Shown piece by piece: positions 1 through 11,651 of a stretch of DNA of 64,000 nucleotides. The position numbers and the translations under genes are program-made. How positions within the stretch are numbered: position 1 is the stretch's first letter; the number at the start of each line of letters is the position of its first letter. The stretch covers positions 11,904,001-11,968,000 of the forward strand of contig JBHGNT010000013.1 in assembly GCA_043228905.1 (NCBI GenBank), in the 5' to 3' direction. Source of the stretch: Azolla caroliniana (lineage: Eukaryota; Polypodiophyta). Below the pieces are notes generated by a model. The model had not been told where the DNA came from and did not search any database. It saw nothing but the letters and a program-made list of their open reading frames with translations.

Positions 1-177
1 TAAAAGGACTGACCGAAGTACTAACAGTACTTCAATGCTCATCAAGAGCCCCTACACTAACTCCCAAATATATTCCTCACGGAATATCTTTCCTAACGAT
101 CTAACCGATCGGTCCCAACCGATCCGGTCCTCGGCTTCTTCAGCTGATCCGGCCGATGTTGAGCTTGTCTCTCAACA
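1..177 (-). mobile_element. Ty1/copia LTR fragment, F type, cut by window edge
   Basis: This stretch is nearly identical to 21600-21801, the U3 half of the copia F LTR, in the same orientation. Read on the minus strand it begins with TGTTGAGAGACAAGCTC at 177. The base after 177 does not continue into the purine-rich tract seen next to the F 3' LTR, so this is a 5' LTR or solo LTR whose remainder lies left of the window. It abuts another copia LTR remnant. Confidence 0.8.
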
Positions 178-442
178 TATCCGTCTAAGTGTGAACTCGT
201 TAATAAGTTAGGGCTTAGTATATAAGCGAATACCTAACATTGTAATGAGTGACAAGGAACAAGACGATGAGCAGACGATTGTAATCTCTTAGAGAGAAAA
301 ATGCATTGTGTAGAAATAAGAAGCTTTCCATTAAAGCTCGTATCTGTGTAAATCTATATCTGCCTTCTCTATCTTCTATGTTATGTTGTTTGCTATTCAT
401 AGCCATAAGGTCCGAACACACACTTCCGCATAACTGTCGACA
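178..442 (+). mobile_element. Ty1/copia LTR fragment, L type (R-U5 part)
   Basis: It carries the same landmarks as the L LTR at 45069-45372: GTTAGGGCTTAGTATATAAG (TATA region), CCTAACATTGTAAT, a run ending in CTTCCGCATA, and a terminal CGACA. The 5' part is lost where the F-type LTR joins. No internal coding sequence follows; the LINE begins about 30 bases on. Confidence 0.55.
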
Positions 443-469
443 TTAACCAACAAGATGGAGTTCATGACC

Positions 470-1899
470 CTCTCCTCCGGATGACAAGCCATCTTGGGTG
501 GGACTTTGCTCGTGCAACACTAATTCAAGGAGTCAGGCCAAGGCCTACCATACTTGGGAGTCCCTGCCTACAACCTATTGTGAAGTAGAACCTTCTAGCA
601 CCCCTTACCTGGCAGAAGGCATCAAACCGCCATTTTGGCTGGTAATGCTTGGCTCGACATTAAGGGGTCTATGAGGCCAAGCCCCCCTTTGGCCCGCGGT
701 TGTGTTAACCAATGCCATGACACTCTGGCGGCCACCATCGGGTTGTCCTTACCTAACCATATAAACCCCCTGATGGCAGCCTTAATCGCGTGCAAACCTG
801 AAGGGTCCATAATCCAGCAGGAGACTGAGTGGCACATGGTGGCGAGCATCACTTGGTTTGCAATAAGAACCCTACCAACGAAGGATAGTTTAGACCTGCT
901 CCATTGGTTCAGCTTCTTGCTTAGTTTCGCTTGCACATAGGATAATTGCGCTCCCTTGGGGATTGCCCTCCCCATCGTAAATCGGAGGTACTTGAATGTT
1001 GTCTCATCAGGGACCCATGCAAAATCAGCATGGGGATGCCACCTTGGCTTCTCTTGTTCGCTGAACCAAACGCCTTGGGTTTTATCCCGGCAGCCTAACA
1101 AAAGTCCTCAACAAGATGTTCAGCTCGCTACAAATTTGCATCATCGCCCTGCAAGAAAAGGACCATATCGTCGGCATATTCAGATAATAGAAGATCCTCA
1201 ATCACATTGGGCATGGGCAATCCCCTCAGTCCGCTGCTTAGTGCTTGTAAGTAGGCAGAGAAAGCCTCGGTTACAAATAGATAGAGTTATGGGGCTAGGG
1301 GACAACCTTGTTGCACTAAGCGATGTAGTTGGAAGACGGGGCCCCTAACACCAGATACCAACACGCTACTGGTAGCAGTCCGATAGAGTGCAGAAGTGCA
1401 ATTCCTCCGTTGTTGGGGAAGGCCCATAGCTCTCATCACTCTTTCCAAAAAGGGCCATAACAACATGTCGTAGGCATTCTCAAAGTCTAACATCCGAATA
1501 GCCGAGCTTGATACGACGCGATCTGCCAATGCCATAACTTCCCGAAGAAGCAGCACATTATCAAAGATACACCTACCCCTGATACACCTGTTTGATTCTC
1601 ATGTATGAAGCCCGATAGGAAGCTTGCTATCCACCTAGCTAGGACCTTTGCGAGTATCTTATATATCGTGTTAAGGATCGTGATTGGACGCCATTGGCAC
1701 AGCTTGAGGCTTCGCCTTGCCGCTTTAGGGATGAGGTAGATAATCCCCTCAGCTGGGTCAGTTGGCATCGCTCCTGAGGTCCAAATCTCCTGAATCCCGA
1801 CTTCCAATGACGAGATAACAGTTTCTCAATGAATCTCACTAAAATCTCGTGAGAGACCATCGGGGTTGGGGCATGCACCTCTCCGCAAATCCTTAAGTG
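470..1899 (-). pseudogene. LINE (non-LTR) reverse transcriptase remnant
   Basis: On the minus strand, frames at 1807-1487, 1556-1287 and 1101-622 line up in order as an L1-type reverse transcriptase. Visible motifs are LIPKA...WRPITILNTIYK, a core DFENAYDMLLW, the catalytic YADD near 1165-1185 in the YADDMVLF context, and the C-terminal LSFVGRVLIANQVMLATM. At least three frameshifts and several stops separate them. No endonuclease domain or poly(A) tail was recognised. Its 5' side is cut by the LTR of element A at 1900. It is certainly inactive. Confidence 0.85.
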
Positions 1900-2207
1900 T
1901 GTCATGATATGGCAAGACTCGAACCCATGACGTTAGGTTACATAGGTCGAGATCTTGACTATTATACCATCTATTGTAATACATAAGATATTATTTTCAT
2001 TTACGTTTTATTATAGAAAATTGATGTATATTCCAGATTTCTCTGAAACATTCTAGAAACTTCAAGAGTATTCCTGAGAATACTATAAAAGGAGGCACAA
2101 GGCATTATTTCGAAACCAAATCGGTTCAATGCCAGTCTTTAGCCTCCTAGCTACTATTGTATACTCTCTTCACATAATATGTATATCTTTTATCATCATT
2201 TTCTCAC

Positions 2208-2249
<42 letters not shown>

Positions 2250-2334
2250 TCTCTCGAGAGTTCTACACCTCTCTTAATACTAATCCTCATCTTTTAGTGC
2301 TAATTTCTTCTCTATCTTAGTACTGATCCTGACA
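1900..2334 (+). mobile_element. Element A (Ty3/gypsy) 5' LTR
   Basis: The 435-bp LTR starts TGTCATGATATGG and ends CTGATCCTGACA, giving TGTCA/TGACA ends. It matches the inverted LTR at 15750-16182 over its full length. It has a TATA-like ACTATAAAAGGAGG near 2083 and a (TC)n tract. Its first ~75 bases read in reverse complement look like a tRNA gene end (GGGTTCGAGTCTTGCC). The left flank is AAGTG in the LINE. The matching flank at the other A end differs, so no TSD is visible. Confidence 0.85.
2211..2249. repeat. (TC)n microsatellite in LTR A
   Basis: An almost pure CT dinucleotide run lies downstream of the TATA-like box. The inverted copy A' has a shorter, interrupted GA version at about 15838-15870. 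Confidence 0.9.
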
Positions 2335-2479
2335 GTTTGAACCAAATTTCCGTCTCCTCCTTTCCTCCTCTTCCTTTTATCTTCTTCCATATCCCCTTTT
2401 TCCGGTCTTCTTTTCGGTTTCCCTCATCTTCTTACCCCTTTCTTCCCTTCATACTAATCCTCTTATCCTCCCTAGTAAA

Positions 2480-3340
2480 ATGGAAACTGTTAGTGCTCAG
2501 GAATACCAATCTGTTAAAGGAGAAATTTGTAGCACTAGAACAAGAAAATCACTGCTTGTTGACCTTATGTGTACAACAACTTGAAGCGACTATTGTATCA
2601 TTACAACAATAAGGATCAAGCACTCAAGGGATTCACAAAGAACCCACGATTGGTCTTCCTGCAGAATTTGATGGGACCCGATCATAGTTTAGAGGTTTTT
2701 TGAACCAGGTATGTTTAGTGATTCAAATGCATCCTTCTCGATATCCCACCGATGCATCATGAGTGGGACTAGTAGGCACCCTACTTAGTGGCTCAACGTT
2801 GGCATGGTTCGCTCCGTTGTTAGAAAAGGAATCTCCATTACTGAACAATTTTGAAGAATTTATAAGTGAGTTTAAAGCATGTTTTGGAGATACTGATAGC
2901 ATAAGAACTGCAATCAACAAAATCCGACGATTACGCCAAGGTGATCGTCCAGCCTCCGCATACGCTACAAATTTCCGCCTACTCGCTGTTGATATCCCTT
3001 GGGATGATCAAGCATTGATGGAGCAATTTCGTTTTCAAGGATTTACTCTTGACCTTCCTCGAAGAACCAAAGTCATTCACAGAAGCAATCAGTCGCACGG
3101 TGAGATGCGACAACTGTCTTTTCGAACGACGTTCAGAATGGCAATTCCAAATGCCAAGGGCAAGATCAGAGTCCACCTACGCCTCAGTGGTAGCGAAACC
3201 TTTTCCGAGGGATTCATATAATGCATCTCCAACAAATACTCTGATTCCAATGGAAATCGACACCACACGACGTAGGGCAAATCGACTATGTCTGTATTGT
3301 GGGGGACCGGAGCATATTGTAGTGAACTGTCCCCATTAGC
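2480..3340 (+). pseudogene. Element A gag remnant
   Basis: The likely start is the ATG at 2480, which aligns with the ATGGCCACTG start in copy A'. Pieces in different frames show an N-terminal coiled-coil-like stretch (ALEQENHCLL, VQQLEATIVSLQQ), the retrotransposon gag core (LAWFAPLLEKESPLLNNFEE, FKACFGDTDS) and a CCHC zinc knuckle, CLYCGGPEHIVVNC, ending at 3339. This nucleocapsid-type knuckle would bind RNA. Several frameshifts and stops make it non-functional. Confidence 0.85.
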
Positions 3341-4149
3341 CAAAATGGCAGGTAAATCAAATAACCGCTAGTACTAATAGTACTAAACCCGAGTCTATTT
3401 CTCTAAGTGTGTCCGATAGTCCTAATAGCCCGAGTCTTTCAAACAAATTTGAAATCCTTAGTCAACTAGAAGAAGAGTTAAACGATTAAGTCCAGCCAAA
3501 ATAGGAGTCGTTTGGTTGGACAACCCTAGATTTGTGCAACCCATTAGTGGTTCCATTTCTTCTAAGCAAGTTAGCAATGTGTTCTTAGCTCAAGTAATGG
3601 TTAGTACTAAAAGTACTCCTCCATGTCTTAGCACTCTTAGATTCCGGAGCCAACTCTTGCTTCATGGATAGGAATTTTGCCCAAGCTCATCAGATATCCC
3701 TAAGAAAACTCCCGTGTCCAACCTCTGTAGTAGTCATTGATGGTCGTCCCATCGCTTCCGGAAATATCATAGAAGAGTTAGAGCCCGTTAATATTGTCCT
3801 AGATAACTTAGCGCATGTAATATCATTTAATATAATTAGTATCCCAGAACATCCCACTGTTTTGGGATTACCATGGTTCGAATTACATAACCCAGACATA
3901 GATTGGAGAACAAGAGAAATCTGGTGTCAACAAACTCGAGGATCTACTCATAAGATTGCAACCATTTCGCTACATCAGTTGCATCAGGAAGGATGCAAGG
4001 AAGAAATGTTTCTCTTCGTAATATCAGTAAAACCCTCCATCACCACTAAAGAGGAGTCCACTGTTCAACTTCCAAAGAAGTATCGTCATTATGCAGATGT
4101 GTTCGATAAAGTACAAGCTAGTAAGCTTTCTTACCATCGACCGTATTGA
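3341..4149 (+). pseudogene. Element A gag-pol junction and aspartic protease
   Basis: The gag frame closes with TAA near 3487 and TAG 15 bases later, within TTAAACGATTAAGTCCAGCC. The protease follows with active-site LDSGANSCFMDR near 3648-3680 and the second-half motif TVLGLPWFELHNPDIDW. The open stretch 3664-4149 runs into the linker before RT (YRHYADVFDKVQASKLS). It is a retropepsin that would process Gag-Pol. A stop follows the linker at 4147. Confidence 0.8.
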
Positions 4150-5326
4150 TTGCCCCATCGATTTGGAATCGAGAAAAGAGCCGTCATGGGGACCAATCTA
4201 CAATTTGTCACCAACTGAGTTGGAAGTCCATTGAGCCTATATAGAGGAGAATTTGGCAAATGGTTTCATTCGGCATTCGAAATCTCCAGCCGGCGCACCC
4301 ATTTTCTTCATCAAGAAAAAAGTTGGATCACTTCGTCTCGTTGTGGATTACCGTGGCTTGAATAAGTTCACAATCAGGAATAGGTATGCACTTCCCCTTA
4401 TCTCAAGTCTTTTAGAACGGATCAATGGTGCAAGATTCTTCATGAAGATCGACTTACAGGGAGCATATAACCTCGTACAGATCCGACCAGGACATGAATG
4501 GAAGACCGCATTTCGCACCAAATATGGGCACTTCGAGTATACGGTGATGCCATTCAAGCTCACTAATGCGCCAACAGTCTACCAGCTCATGGTAAATGAT
4601 ATATTCCGAGATCTCTTGGATGTTTGTTTGATCATCTATTTGGATGATCTACTGGTTTATTCGAAGACCCAAGAAGAGCATGATTCTCATGTACTGTTAG
4701 TACTAAAACGACTTTGAGAACATGGTCTTTATGCAAAGTTAGAAAAATGTAGTTTTAGGTGCAACCAGGTGGAATTTCTAGGCTATTTCATCTCCACAAA
4801 AGGCATCTCCATGGATCTAGCTAAGGTCAAAATGGTGGTAGAGTGGCAAACTCCGTGTTTGTTGTGAGATGTGCAATGCTTTTTAGGCTTTGACAATTTC
4901 TACCATAAGTTTATAAAGGATTACTCAAAGCTTGTTTTGCCTCTTACACAACTTACTAAGAATTGACAATCGTTCGTTTGGTCTGAAGAAGCGGACATAG
5001 CTTTTGAGAATCTTAAGAAGGCATTTACATCGGCTCCTATTCTAGCTCACATTGATCCAGAAAAAACATTCATCATTGAAGCTGATACATCGGATTTCGC
5101 ATTGGGTAACATTCTGTCACAACCAGGTAATGATGAAAAGCTACATCTTGTGGCTTTCCACTCACGCAAGTTTGACACCATCAAAATCAACTATGAAATT
5201 CATGATAAGGAGCTCTTAGCAATAGTGGACTCTTTTACACAATGGAGGCATTTTCTAGAGGGATCCTCTCATTAGGTCACCGTATTCAGTGACCACAAGA
5301 ACCTTGCCTACTTTCAAGACGCTTGT
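4150..5326 (+). pseudogene. Element A reverse transcriptase and RNase H
   Basis: The RT core is clear at 4253-4717: [57 protein letters not shown], and the catalytic YLDDLLVYS near 4638. After a TGA at 4715 the thumb/connection ([20 protein letters not shown]) and RNase H (FIIEADTSDFALGNILSQ, NYEIHDKELLAI, FSDHKNLAYF) continue in frame, broken by further stops near 4866, 4964 and 5273. This is ordinary plant chromovirus-like Ty3/gypsy RT, useful as contrast to elements B, C and G. Confidence 0.9.
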
Positions 5327-6210
5327 GTGTTAAATCGACGTCAAGCTCGGTGGGCCCAATTCCTCACACGTTTCGACTTCAAAATTACATATCGTCCGGG
5401 GAAGCACCAAGGGAAGGTAGATGCGTCATCAAGGCGTTCGTATCTAGCACTGCGTCCCGACGAGCCAACTTTCAATAACCAAAAACAAGTAATCTTGGAA
5501 CCAGCACGACTGCAAGCAACACAGGTTTTTGGCATGCCCGTGAATTCCCACGTTATCGATACCATATGTGAGGACTTGAAAATAGATGCTTTTGCCCAAG
5601 CCATTCTAGCACAAATTGATCCCTCTCGAGCATCTTGTTCACAGTCGCAACAACCAGGTACGGATTATCGACAATTCAAATACCATGATGGATTATTATT
5701 CTTTAAAAAACTCTTGTATGTTCCTAATGATTCTTGCCGCCTTCGAGTAGTCCAAAACTGTCATGAAACATATACAACTAGGCATTTTGGTAGTACTAAG
5801 ACATTAGACTTAGTACAACGATCATTCTGGTGGCCCCGTATGCGGCAATTTGTCGAAGATTTTGTTCGGACTTGTGATACATGTTGCAGAGCAAAAATGC
5901 CAAGGCATCATCCATATGGTTTATTAGAACCATTACCAATTCCAAGCAAGCCGTGGCAACTGCTTGCTCTAGATTTCATCACAGATCTTCCAGTTTCGAA
6001 GGGATTTAATGCAATTCTAATAGTAGTAGATCGATATACGAAGATGACTCATTTCTTGCCATGTACTAAGATAATCTCCAGTGAAGAAACCACCGAAATT
6101 GTCATGCGTGAAGTATGTCGGCATCATGGCCTTCCTGATAGTATCATCAGCGACCGTGGACCCCAGTTCGTCTCGAAATTTTGGAAGCACCTTTTTAAAA
6201 TGCTCAAGGT
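5327..6210 (+). pseudogene. Element A integrase, N-terminal and core part
   Basis: An open frame of about 300 residues begins at the end of RNase H (RRQARWAQFLTRFDFKITYR) and enters integrase. It has an HHCC zinc-binding region (CHETYTTRHFGSTKT ... TCDTC), then LDFITDLP with the first catalytic Asp and SDRGPQFVSKFW with the second. The frame is cut after HLFKMLKV by a solo LTR and resumes at 6636. AAGGT at 6206-6210 is the target-site duplication. Confidence 0.9.
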
Positions 6211-6635
6211 TGTCAAGATTCGAACTCTTGACATAACCATGTTGTAATCGAGTGTTACGTGTTAACCACACATCTAGCATATAATCATGTATATACTTCC
6301 TCATTGTAGGTTTTAGCTAGTATCATGTGCATAATTTCTCCCTTGTATTATTAACACTTGGCACATGCATGTGTACCTACTGCCTACATGCTCTATTGTA
6401 TCACATGCGTGCAACAAGTATGCATGCCACTTAATATAAATAGTTGAGTTCACCTTGAAGGAATTCAAGGTGAACAACGCCAGTCATGGACATATCAATC
6501 GAGTATTCCCATTTCGCCCATCCTCTCTCCTTGATCTTCATCTCTATCTTTATGCTCTTGTTCCTCACGTCATCGCTTCGTCATAGCCTCATCATCCGTG
6601 CTTCGTCTTAGTCCGCGCTTGGTGTGTCCATGACA
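6211..6635 (+). mobile_element. Solo gypsy LTR inside element A integrase
   Basis: The 425-bp insert starts TGTCAAGATTCG and ends GTCCATGACA, so its tips are TGTCA/TGACA. It is flanked by a perfect 5-bp duplication, AAGGT at 6206-6210 and 6636-6640. Removing it and one AAGGT restores the integrase frame. A TATA-like AATATAAATAG lies near 6432. The first ~65 bases in reverse complement end in GAGTTCGAATCTTGACA, tRNA T-arm-like. No internal region is present, as expected after LTR-LTR recombination. Confidence 0.92.
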
Positions 6636-6992
6636 AAGGTCACTTGTAACCTCTCGTCTAGCTACCACCCACAAATAGACAGCCAAGTAGAACGAAGAAA
6701 TCAAACGTTGGAGCAGTATCTTCGGTGCTTTCTAAGCTATCACCAGGATGACTAGGAGGATATTCTCCACTTCGCCGAATTTGCCTATAATAACTCTGTC
6801 CATGCATTGACTAAAGTTACGCCATTTTATACTTATACAGGATGTCACCCCCGGTGGTGTGTATTTGAAACACTAGAGTTACCTACAAATCCTTGTGCAG
6901 AGGATCGTTTGGAGCGGTTACGCAAGATACAAGTGGATTTATCTACTCATCTCTAGCAAGCTCAACAAACACACAAGGTTTACACGGATCGT
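6636..6992 (+). pseudogene. Element A integrase, catalytic Glu and C-terminal part
   Basis: It continues with [16 protein letters not shown] and [15 protein letters not shown], containing the third catalytic residue (Glu). Then come FAEFAYNNSVHALTK and the linker ERLRKIQVDLSTHL (TAG) QAQQTHKVYTDR. Two internal stops are visible. It is interrupted at 6993 by element B and resumes at 15116 with HWLPSCFNVGDQV. Confidence 0.85.
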
Positions 6993-8246
6993 TGTCGCGA
7001 AAATATGACGAGGATACGCAAACTTTGAGGCAGGACCCCGGGGCCTCCGACCTGAAGATATCAGATTCGTATGATTATATTAAACAATTAATGCAAAATG
7101 ATAAAGATTCACAAATTTCATTAATAAAGGGAAAGAAAGATTACAATCAATCCGAAGATTGGGATTACAAAAGTTTTATCTTATGGAGATGATTAAAATA
7201 ATAGATTAGAGGAAATAAGAGATTATGATTCTTGAGTGTTATAGCTTTGACGAGGAATTTTGGATTTTGAGAGATTGCTTCCGTATGGAAATTATGGTTT
7301 ACTTGAGAGATAGCTTCCGTCGGGAAGATTAGGGTTATTGGCTTCGATAATATAAGAGAGCTCCCAAAGAAAAGAAAAGAAAATTAAGATAACTTGGAGA
7401 GTCCTCGGGTAGAAAAAAAATAAAAAATAAAAAATGGAATAAATATTGAGTTCTCTCTTGATCATAGCCTTTTCACTTTTTGTTGCATGGCCTCTACTTT
7501 TAGTTGCCTAGCTTTTTCTTTTGGTTGCATGTGACTGTCCACATGACCTTTACTTTTTCCATGCACTCCCTTCTTTAGTTGCTTGCGTCCACATGGCCTT
7601 TACTTTAGTTCTCTTCACCTTACTTTAGTTTGTTGCATGATCCAATCTTTCGTCCGTCCGCGTCCAAAATCGTCCGGTAGCCGGTTCCATTTTGCTTGCC
7701 GGTCGGTTCCGGTTCCGATTTTGCTTGCCGACCGGTTCCGGTTTGCTTGCCGGTTCCAGTTCCGGTTTGCTTGCCGGTTTCGGTTCCGGTTTTGCTTGCC
7801 GGCCAGTTCCAGTTTGCTTGCCGGTTCCGGTTCCGGTTTTGCTTGCCGGCCGGTTCCGATTTGCTTGCCGGTTCCGGTTCCGGTTTGCTTGCCAGTTCCG
7901 GTTCCGGTTTGCTTGCCGACCGGTCCCGGTTTGCTTGCCGGTTCCGGTTCCGGTTTGCTTGCCGGTTTCGGTTCCGGTTTTGCTTGCCGGCCAGTTCCAG
8001 TTTGCTTGCCGGTTCCGGTTTGCTTGCCGGTTCCGGTTCCGGTTTGCTTGCCGATTCCGGTTCCGGTTTTGCTTACCGACCGGTTTCCGGTTTTGCTTGT
8101 CGGCCGGTTTCCGGTTTCCATACCCGTTCTGGTTCCGGTTTTGCTTACCGGCCCGTTTCCGGTTTTAGGGATTTTGGCCACCATCATCCATCAAGACAAA
8201 GTGGCCATAGTTCTCTCAGCACAAATGAAAAATGAGGGAGCTCAAG
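6993..8246 (-). mobile_element. Element B (Ty3/gypsy) 3' LTR, truncated in U3
   Basis: On the plus strand it begins TGTCGCGAAAATATGACG, identical to the start of the LTR at 13855. TCGT (6989-6992) precedes it and TCGT (15116-15119) follows the far LTR; the target may have been ATCGT with one base lost. Homology to the other LTR ends at CTCAAG (8246), so about 225 bp of U3 are missing where integrase meets the LTR. A GC-rich minisatellite fills 7677-8165. Confidence 0.88.
7677..8165. repeat. Minisatellite in element B 3' LTR, about 19 units
   Basis: Units of about 24 bp follow the pattern TTTGCTTGCCGGTTCCGG with a variable extra GTTCCGG. I count about 19 copies by the GCTTGCC/GCTTACC landmark. 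The partner LTR has about 9. Long reading frames on both strands here (GTGTGKQ-like and CLPVPVPV-like) are products of the repeat and are not genes. Confidence 0.95.
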
Positions 8247-9252
8247 CTTCGAATCCAATTTCTATTCTATCTCTTCTCTTGAAGATCTTGATTCTTTTAC
8301 CGGCAATTGGCAAGGCAAGTGGTGTACCATCTAGTTCTACTAAATGATATGTTGCATTATCTTCCACTTTCTTCACCACATATGGCCCAAACCATCGTTG
8401 TGAGAATTTTCGAGCCGTACTATGTTGGTTATCTAGGCTACTGTCATAGACTAGCACCCAATCTCCTTCAACGATTTTCCTCGGCCGAAGTCGATGTCGT
8501 TTATCGAAGTCTTTCTTGTTCTTTAGCCTTGCATTCTTTAGCCGCGCTTTAGCCACCTCTACATCTTCCAAATTCCGCTCTAATTGTCGAATCCTCAATG
8601 CTAGAAGATCTTCTCTACTTATCTCATCTTGCCATGGCAATGCAAACCATGAAATAATACTTTGTTCTACCGGCATTATTGGCTTTTGTCCGAATATGAG
8701 CTCTGCCGGCATGTATCCCGTCACTGTGCTATGAGTAGTCCTGTCAGCCCATAATGCAAATGGCAATAGACGTGGCCATTCTCCTATTTTCCCATGCCAA
8801 GCTTTCATTAGAGCCTTCACAATTGGTCTATGTCCACGCTCCACCTTCCCATTTTCTTCTGGATTATACGCCATGGTAAGAGATAATTTGATTCCCATCC
8901 TCGAGAAGAATTCTCTAGCTTCATTGGCGTCCAACTCGCCTCTATCAGCCACTATCTTGCCGACGCATCCATATCTGCAAATAACATCTTCAAGAAGGAA
9001 TCGGCATACCGATGATGTCTCCTTAGTTCTTAATGCTCGCCCTTCAACTTGATTAGTAAGATCCTCTCTCGCGAGCACAAGATACTTCATCTGCCATCGT
9101 CCCATTGGCATCATCACTATGTCCACCATCCACTTGTAATGCATAGCCAACGGGTAAGTCGGATGAAGTCCATCTCGATGGCGAATATTCGAAAACATTT
9201 GACATTCCTTACATGTTTCCACATAAGCTGCTACATCTTTGTAGATGCCCGA
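8242..9252 (-). pseudogene. Element B integrase core and C-terminus
   Basis: Same frame as the upstream pol, separated only by a TGA at 9253-9255 (TGG in element C). It has the second zinc Cys pair (ETCKECQ), then three catalytic blocks: WMVDIVMMP, IVADRGELD and NPEENGKVERGH. After these come LWADRTTHSTVTGYMPAELI and a C-terminal basic/SH3-like part (DWVLVYDSSL, FGPYVVKK). ADRGELD replaces the usual SDRGPQF of plant gypsy. The frame ends in sequence derived from the truncated LTR, so the native C-terminus is lost. Confidence 0.85.
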
Positions 9253-11640
9253 TCACCAATATTTCTCCTTAAGCTTCGCAAACGTAGCCCATATTCCTCG
9301 ATGGCCTGCAAAAACACTATCATGAAATTCGGACATTATTTTTTGTTGGTCTTCTAGCTTGCAGACAACTCTCATCGGAGTCCCATTCTTCTTTTTTGCA
9401 TGCTTCCAAAGAGCTCCATCCTTAAGGAAATACTTGTATGCTTTCTTCCGAATTCGATGGAAGTCTTCCGTCGACCATGATTCATCTTTTTGGAGAGAAC
9501 TCAAGTATTTCCCGATCTCCACGAATTCGCCTTCGTAGTCCTCTTCAATGAAAGTAATCAACACCCGAGCATAGGAACTTGCAAAGAAATCCAGGCCAAC
9601 ATCATCTTCATCAGAATGTCGATCTTCTTCTCCGTCGTATCTCGCTCGTGATAGCATGTCTGCAACGACATTACGCTTCCCAGCTACATGACGGATCTCC
9701 GGGTTGAGTGATTTGATATATGCAATCCAACGCAACATGGCAATATCCGGTGTATTGCAACCAGATATCATACCCAAAATTGGTAGGCAATCTGTCTCAA
9801 TTATGACTTCTGCTCCAATAAGGTAATCACGATCAGATTTGATTGCCGAGACGATCCCCCATAGCTCCCTCTTCACTTGGGCATACCTTCTTTGCCTGTC
9901 ACTTAACACTTTCGCGCCAAACCGAATTGCATATCGGTTGCAATCTTCATCTTCTTGGTTGATAACCCATCCAATTCCAATTGGACTAGTATCCACAGTC
10001 ACGAAAATGGGCTTGCCGTATGAATAGTCCGCTTTCCGTAATGCAGGTGCCTCCATCAAAATTTTCTTCAGCCTTCGGATGGCGATTGTATGCTTGCTCG
10101 TCCATTCGAACATCCGCTTCTTCTTTAGTAGACCATAGAATGGCTCAGCAATGTGGGCATAGTGTGGAATCCAAATATGATAAAACGTGCATGCTCCAAG
10201 GAACCTTCGAACCTCCGTTTGGGTTACACATTCTTCTTTCATGTCTTGAATTGCATTCACCTTGAATGGCGAAGGCTTCCGACCGTATGCTCCACACAAG
10301 TGACCTACCACCAAGATCTCTGGTTGCCCGAATGCGGATTTTTCTCCCGAAAATGTCAAATTCGCATCTTCGAGCCTTTGGAGCACCTTCTCGCAATCTT
10401 TCATATGATCCATGACGAACTTTCTACATCCATCCTTATCTTTTGATTCATCCTTCTCTTCATCCGAACATCCTTTTATCGGAATATCATCTAAGAATGG
10501 CATCGTGATATCCGGGATGCAATCTTTCAAGACCTTGTTCATGGCATTCACCATATGAGCCACCGAGTTCGTTGCGCCTTGAGGTAAGGTACACATCCGC
10601 ACCAACCCGATTGGAGTTCTCATGGTTGTAATGTCACGACTGTCGACCGCCAACTGAAATTGATCGTAGCTAGAGTAAAGATCGCCGATGGAGTAGATGG
10701 ACCGGCCCGCAAACGCCTCAACAAATTCATCCACACTCGGACCGATTCCAGCATTCCGAATTGTCACCTTGTTGACGGGTTGAAGATCTTGAATGAATCG
10801 CAACGATCCATTCTTCTTTGGCACCGTGAACCACCTATTAGAATAAGGAGCATTCGACGGTTCTAGAATTCCCATCCTCACCTTCTCCTTTAAGAGCTCG
10901 ATCAACTTCGGTAGGTGTGCTCTCGGAACCGGTATTGGTTTCAAATTCCAAGGCACATGCGGCACCGTGAAGATCACCATCGGTTCTACCGTCCTTGGAT
11001 TAGCACACCCGATTTCTTGTGGAAAAAATGCGAAGGCCTTCCCATGTCTTTCAAGCATTCCACGAAACATTTGCTCCTCTTCAGGGAGGAGGAAATCCTC
11101 CCTTCCAACTCGTAGCTTTCCCTTCGTCTCTTCAATGAAGACGTGACCAATTGTATTTCGGTTCCTTAAGCTTGGATCTTTTGCAACTTCCTTCATCTTT
11201 TGCCAGCTATCTTCCGGTAGCGGAACTGCAACTGGCTTGATCTTCCTATCCACGGTTTTATATTTTGTGTTGACTTCGACTTCCTCTATCAAGATGCCTC
11301 AATGATATTCATCGATGATAGTATACATGTTGACGGAGTTAACCGAAATCACATGTCGATGGTGAGGATAGCTCAAATCCACGACTTCCTCGATTTCGCC
11401 GATGGTGTCGTTAAATGAGGCTTCCTCCAGAATATATGACACGAATTCTTCTTCTTCGATTATGCTTTCTTCTTTCAGCACCTCCTCGAAGTCTTGTATC
11501 TGACACTTTTCCTTCTTATTGAGTAGTCTAAGTTTGCATGCGCCGCCAAGTGTGACGCATGTTGCTTCTCCTTGCGATCCACACACTTTGCTTCCTTGTG
11601 GGGACTTATGATTGCTTGGACTATTTGTGCCCCATGCTTC
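9253..11640 (-). pseudogene. Element B pol: RT, RNase H, integrase zinc region
   Basis: The 680-codon frame 11292-9253 is unusually well kept. RT motifs are WFTVPKKNGSLRFIQDLQPV, YSSYDQFQLAVDSRD, LPQGATNSVAHM and catalytic FLDDIPIKG near 10474-10500. Then come connection (VRRFLGACTFYHIWIPHYAH) and RNase H (FVTVDTSPIGIGWVINQ, YAQVKRELWG, IETDCLPILGM, ADMLSRAR). Upstream, 11586-11302 is in the same frame across a TGA at 11299 (CGA in element C) and holds LNKKEKCQIQDFEEVLKEE. An indel near 11590-11605 breaks the frame before the gag-protease stop. Confidence 0.9.
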
Positions 11641-11651
11641 AATAGTCCGCT

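Noticed and set aside
215-421. 68-codon minus-strand frame over a copia LTR
   Set aside because: Antisense to a recognisable LTR, with no domain.
7583-8347. Long reading frames on both strands over the LTR of B (CLPVPV-like and GTGTGKQ-like), and the same at 14445-14948
   Set aside because: They are translations of the ~24-bp minisatellite in all frames, inside an LTR, with different lengths in the two LTRs. Not genes.
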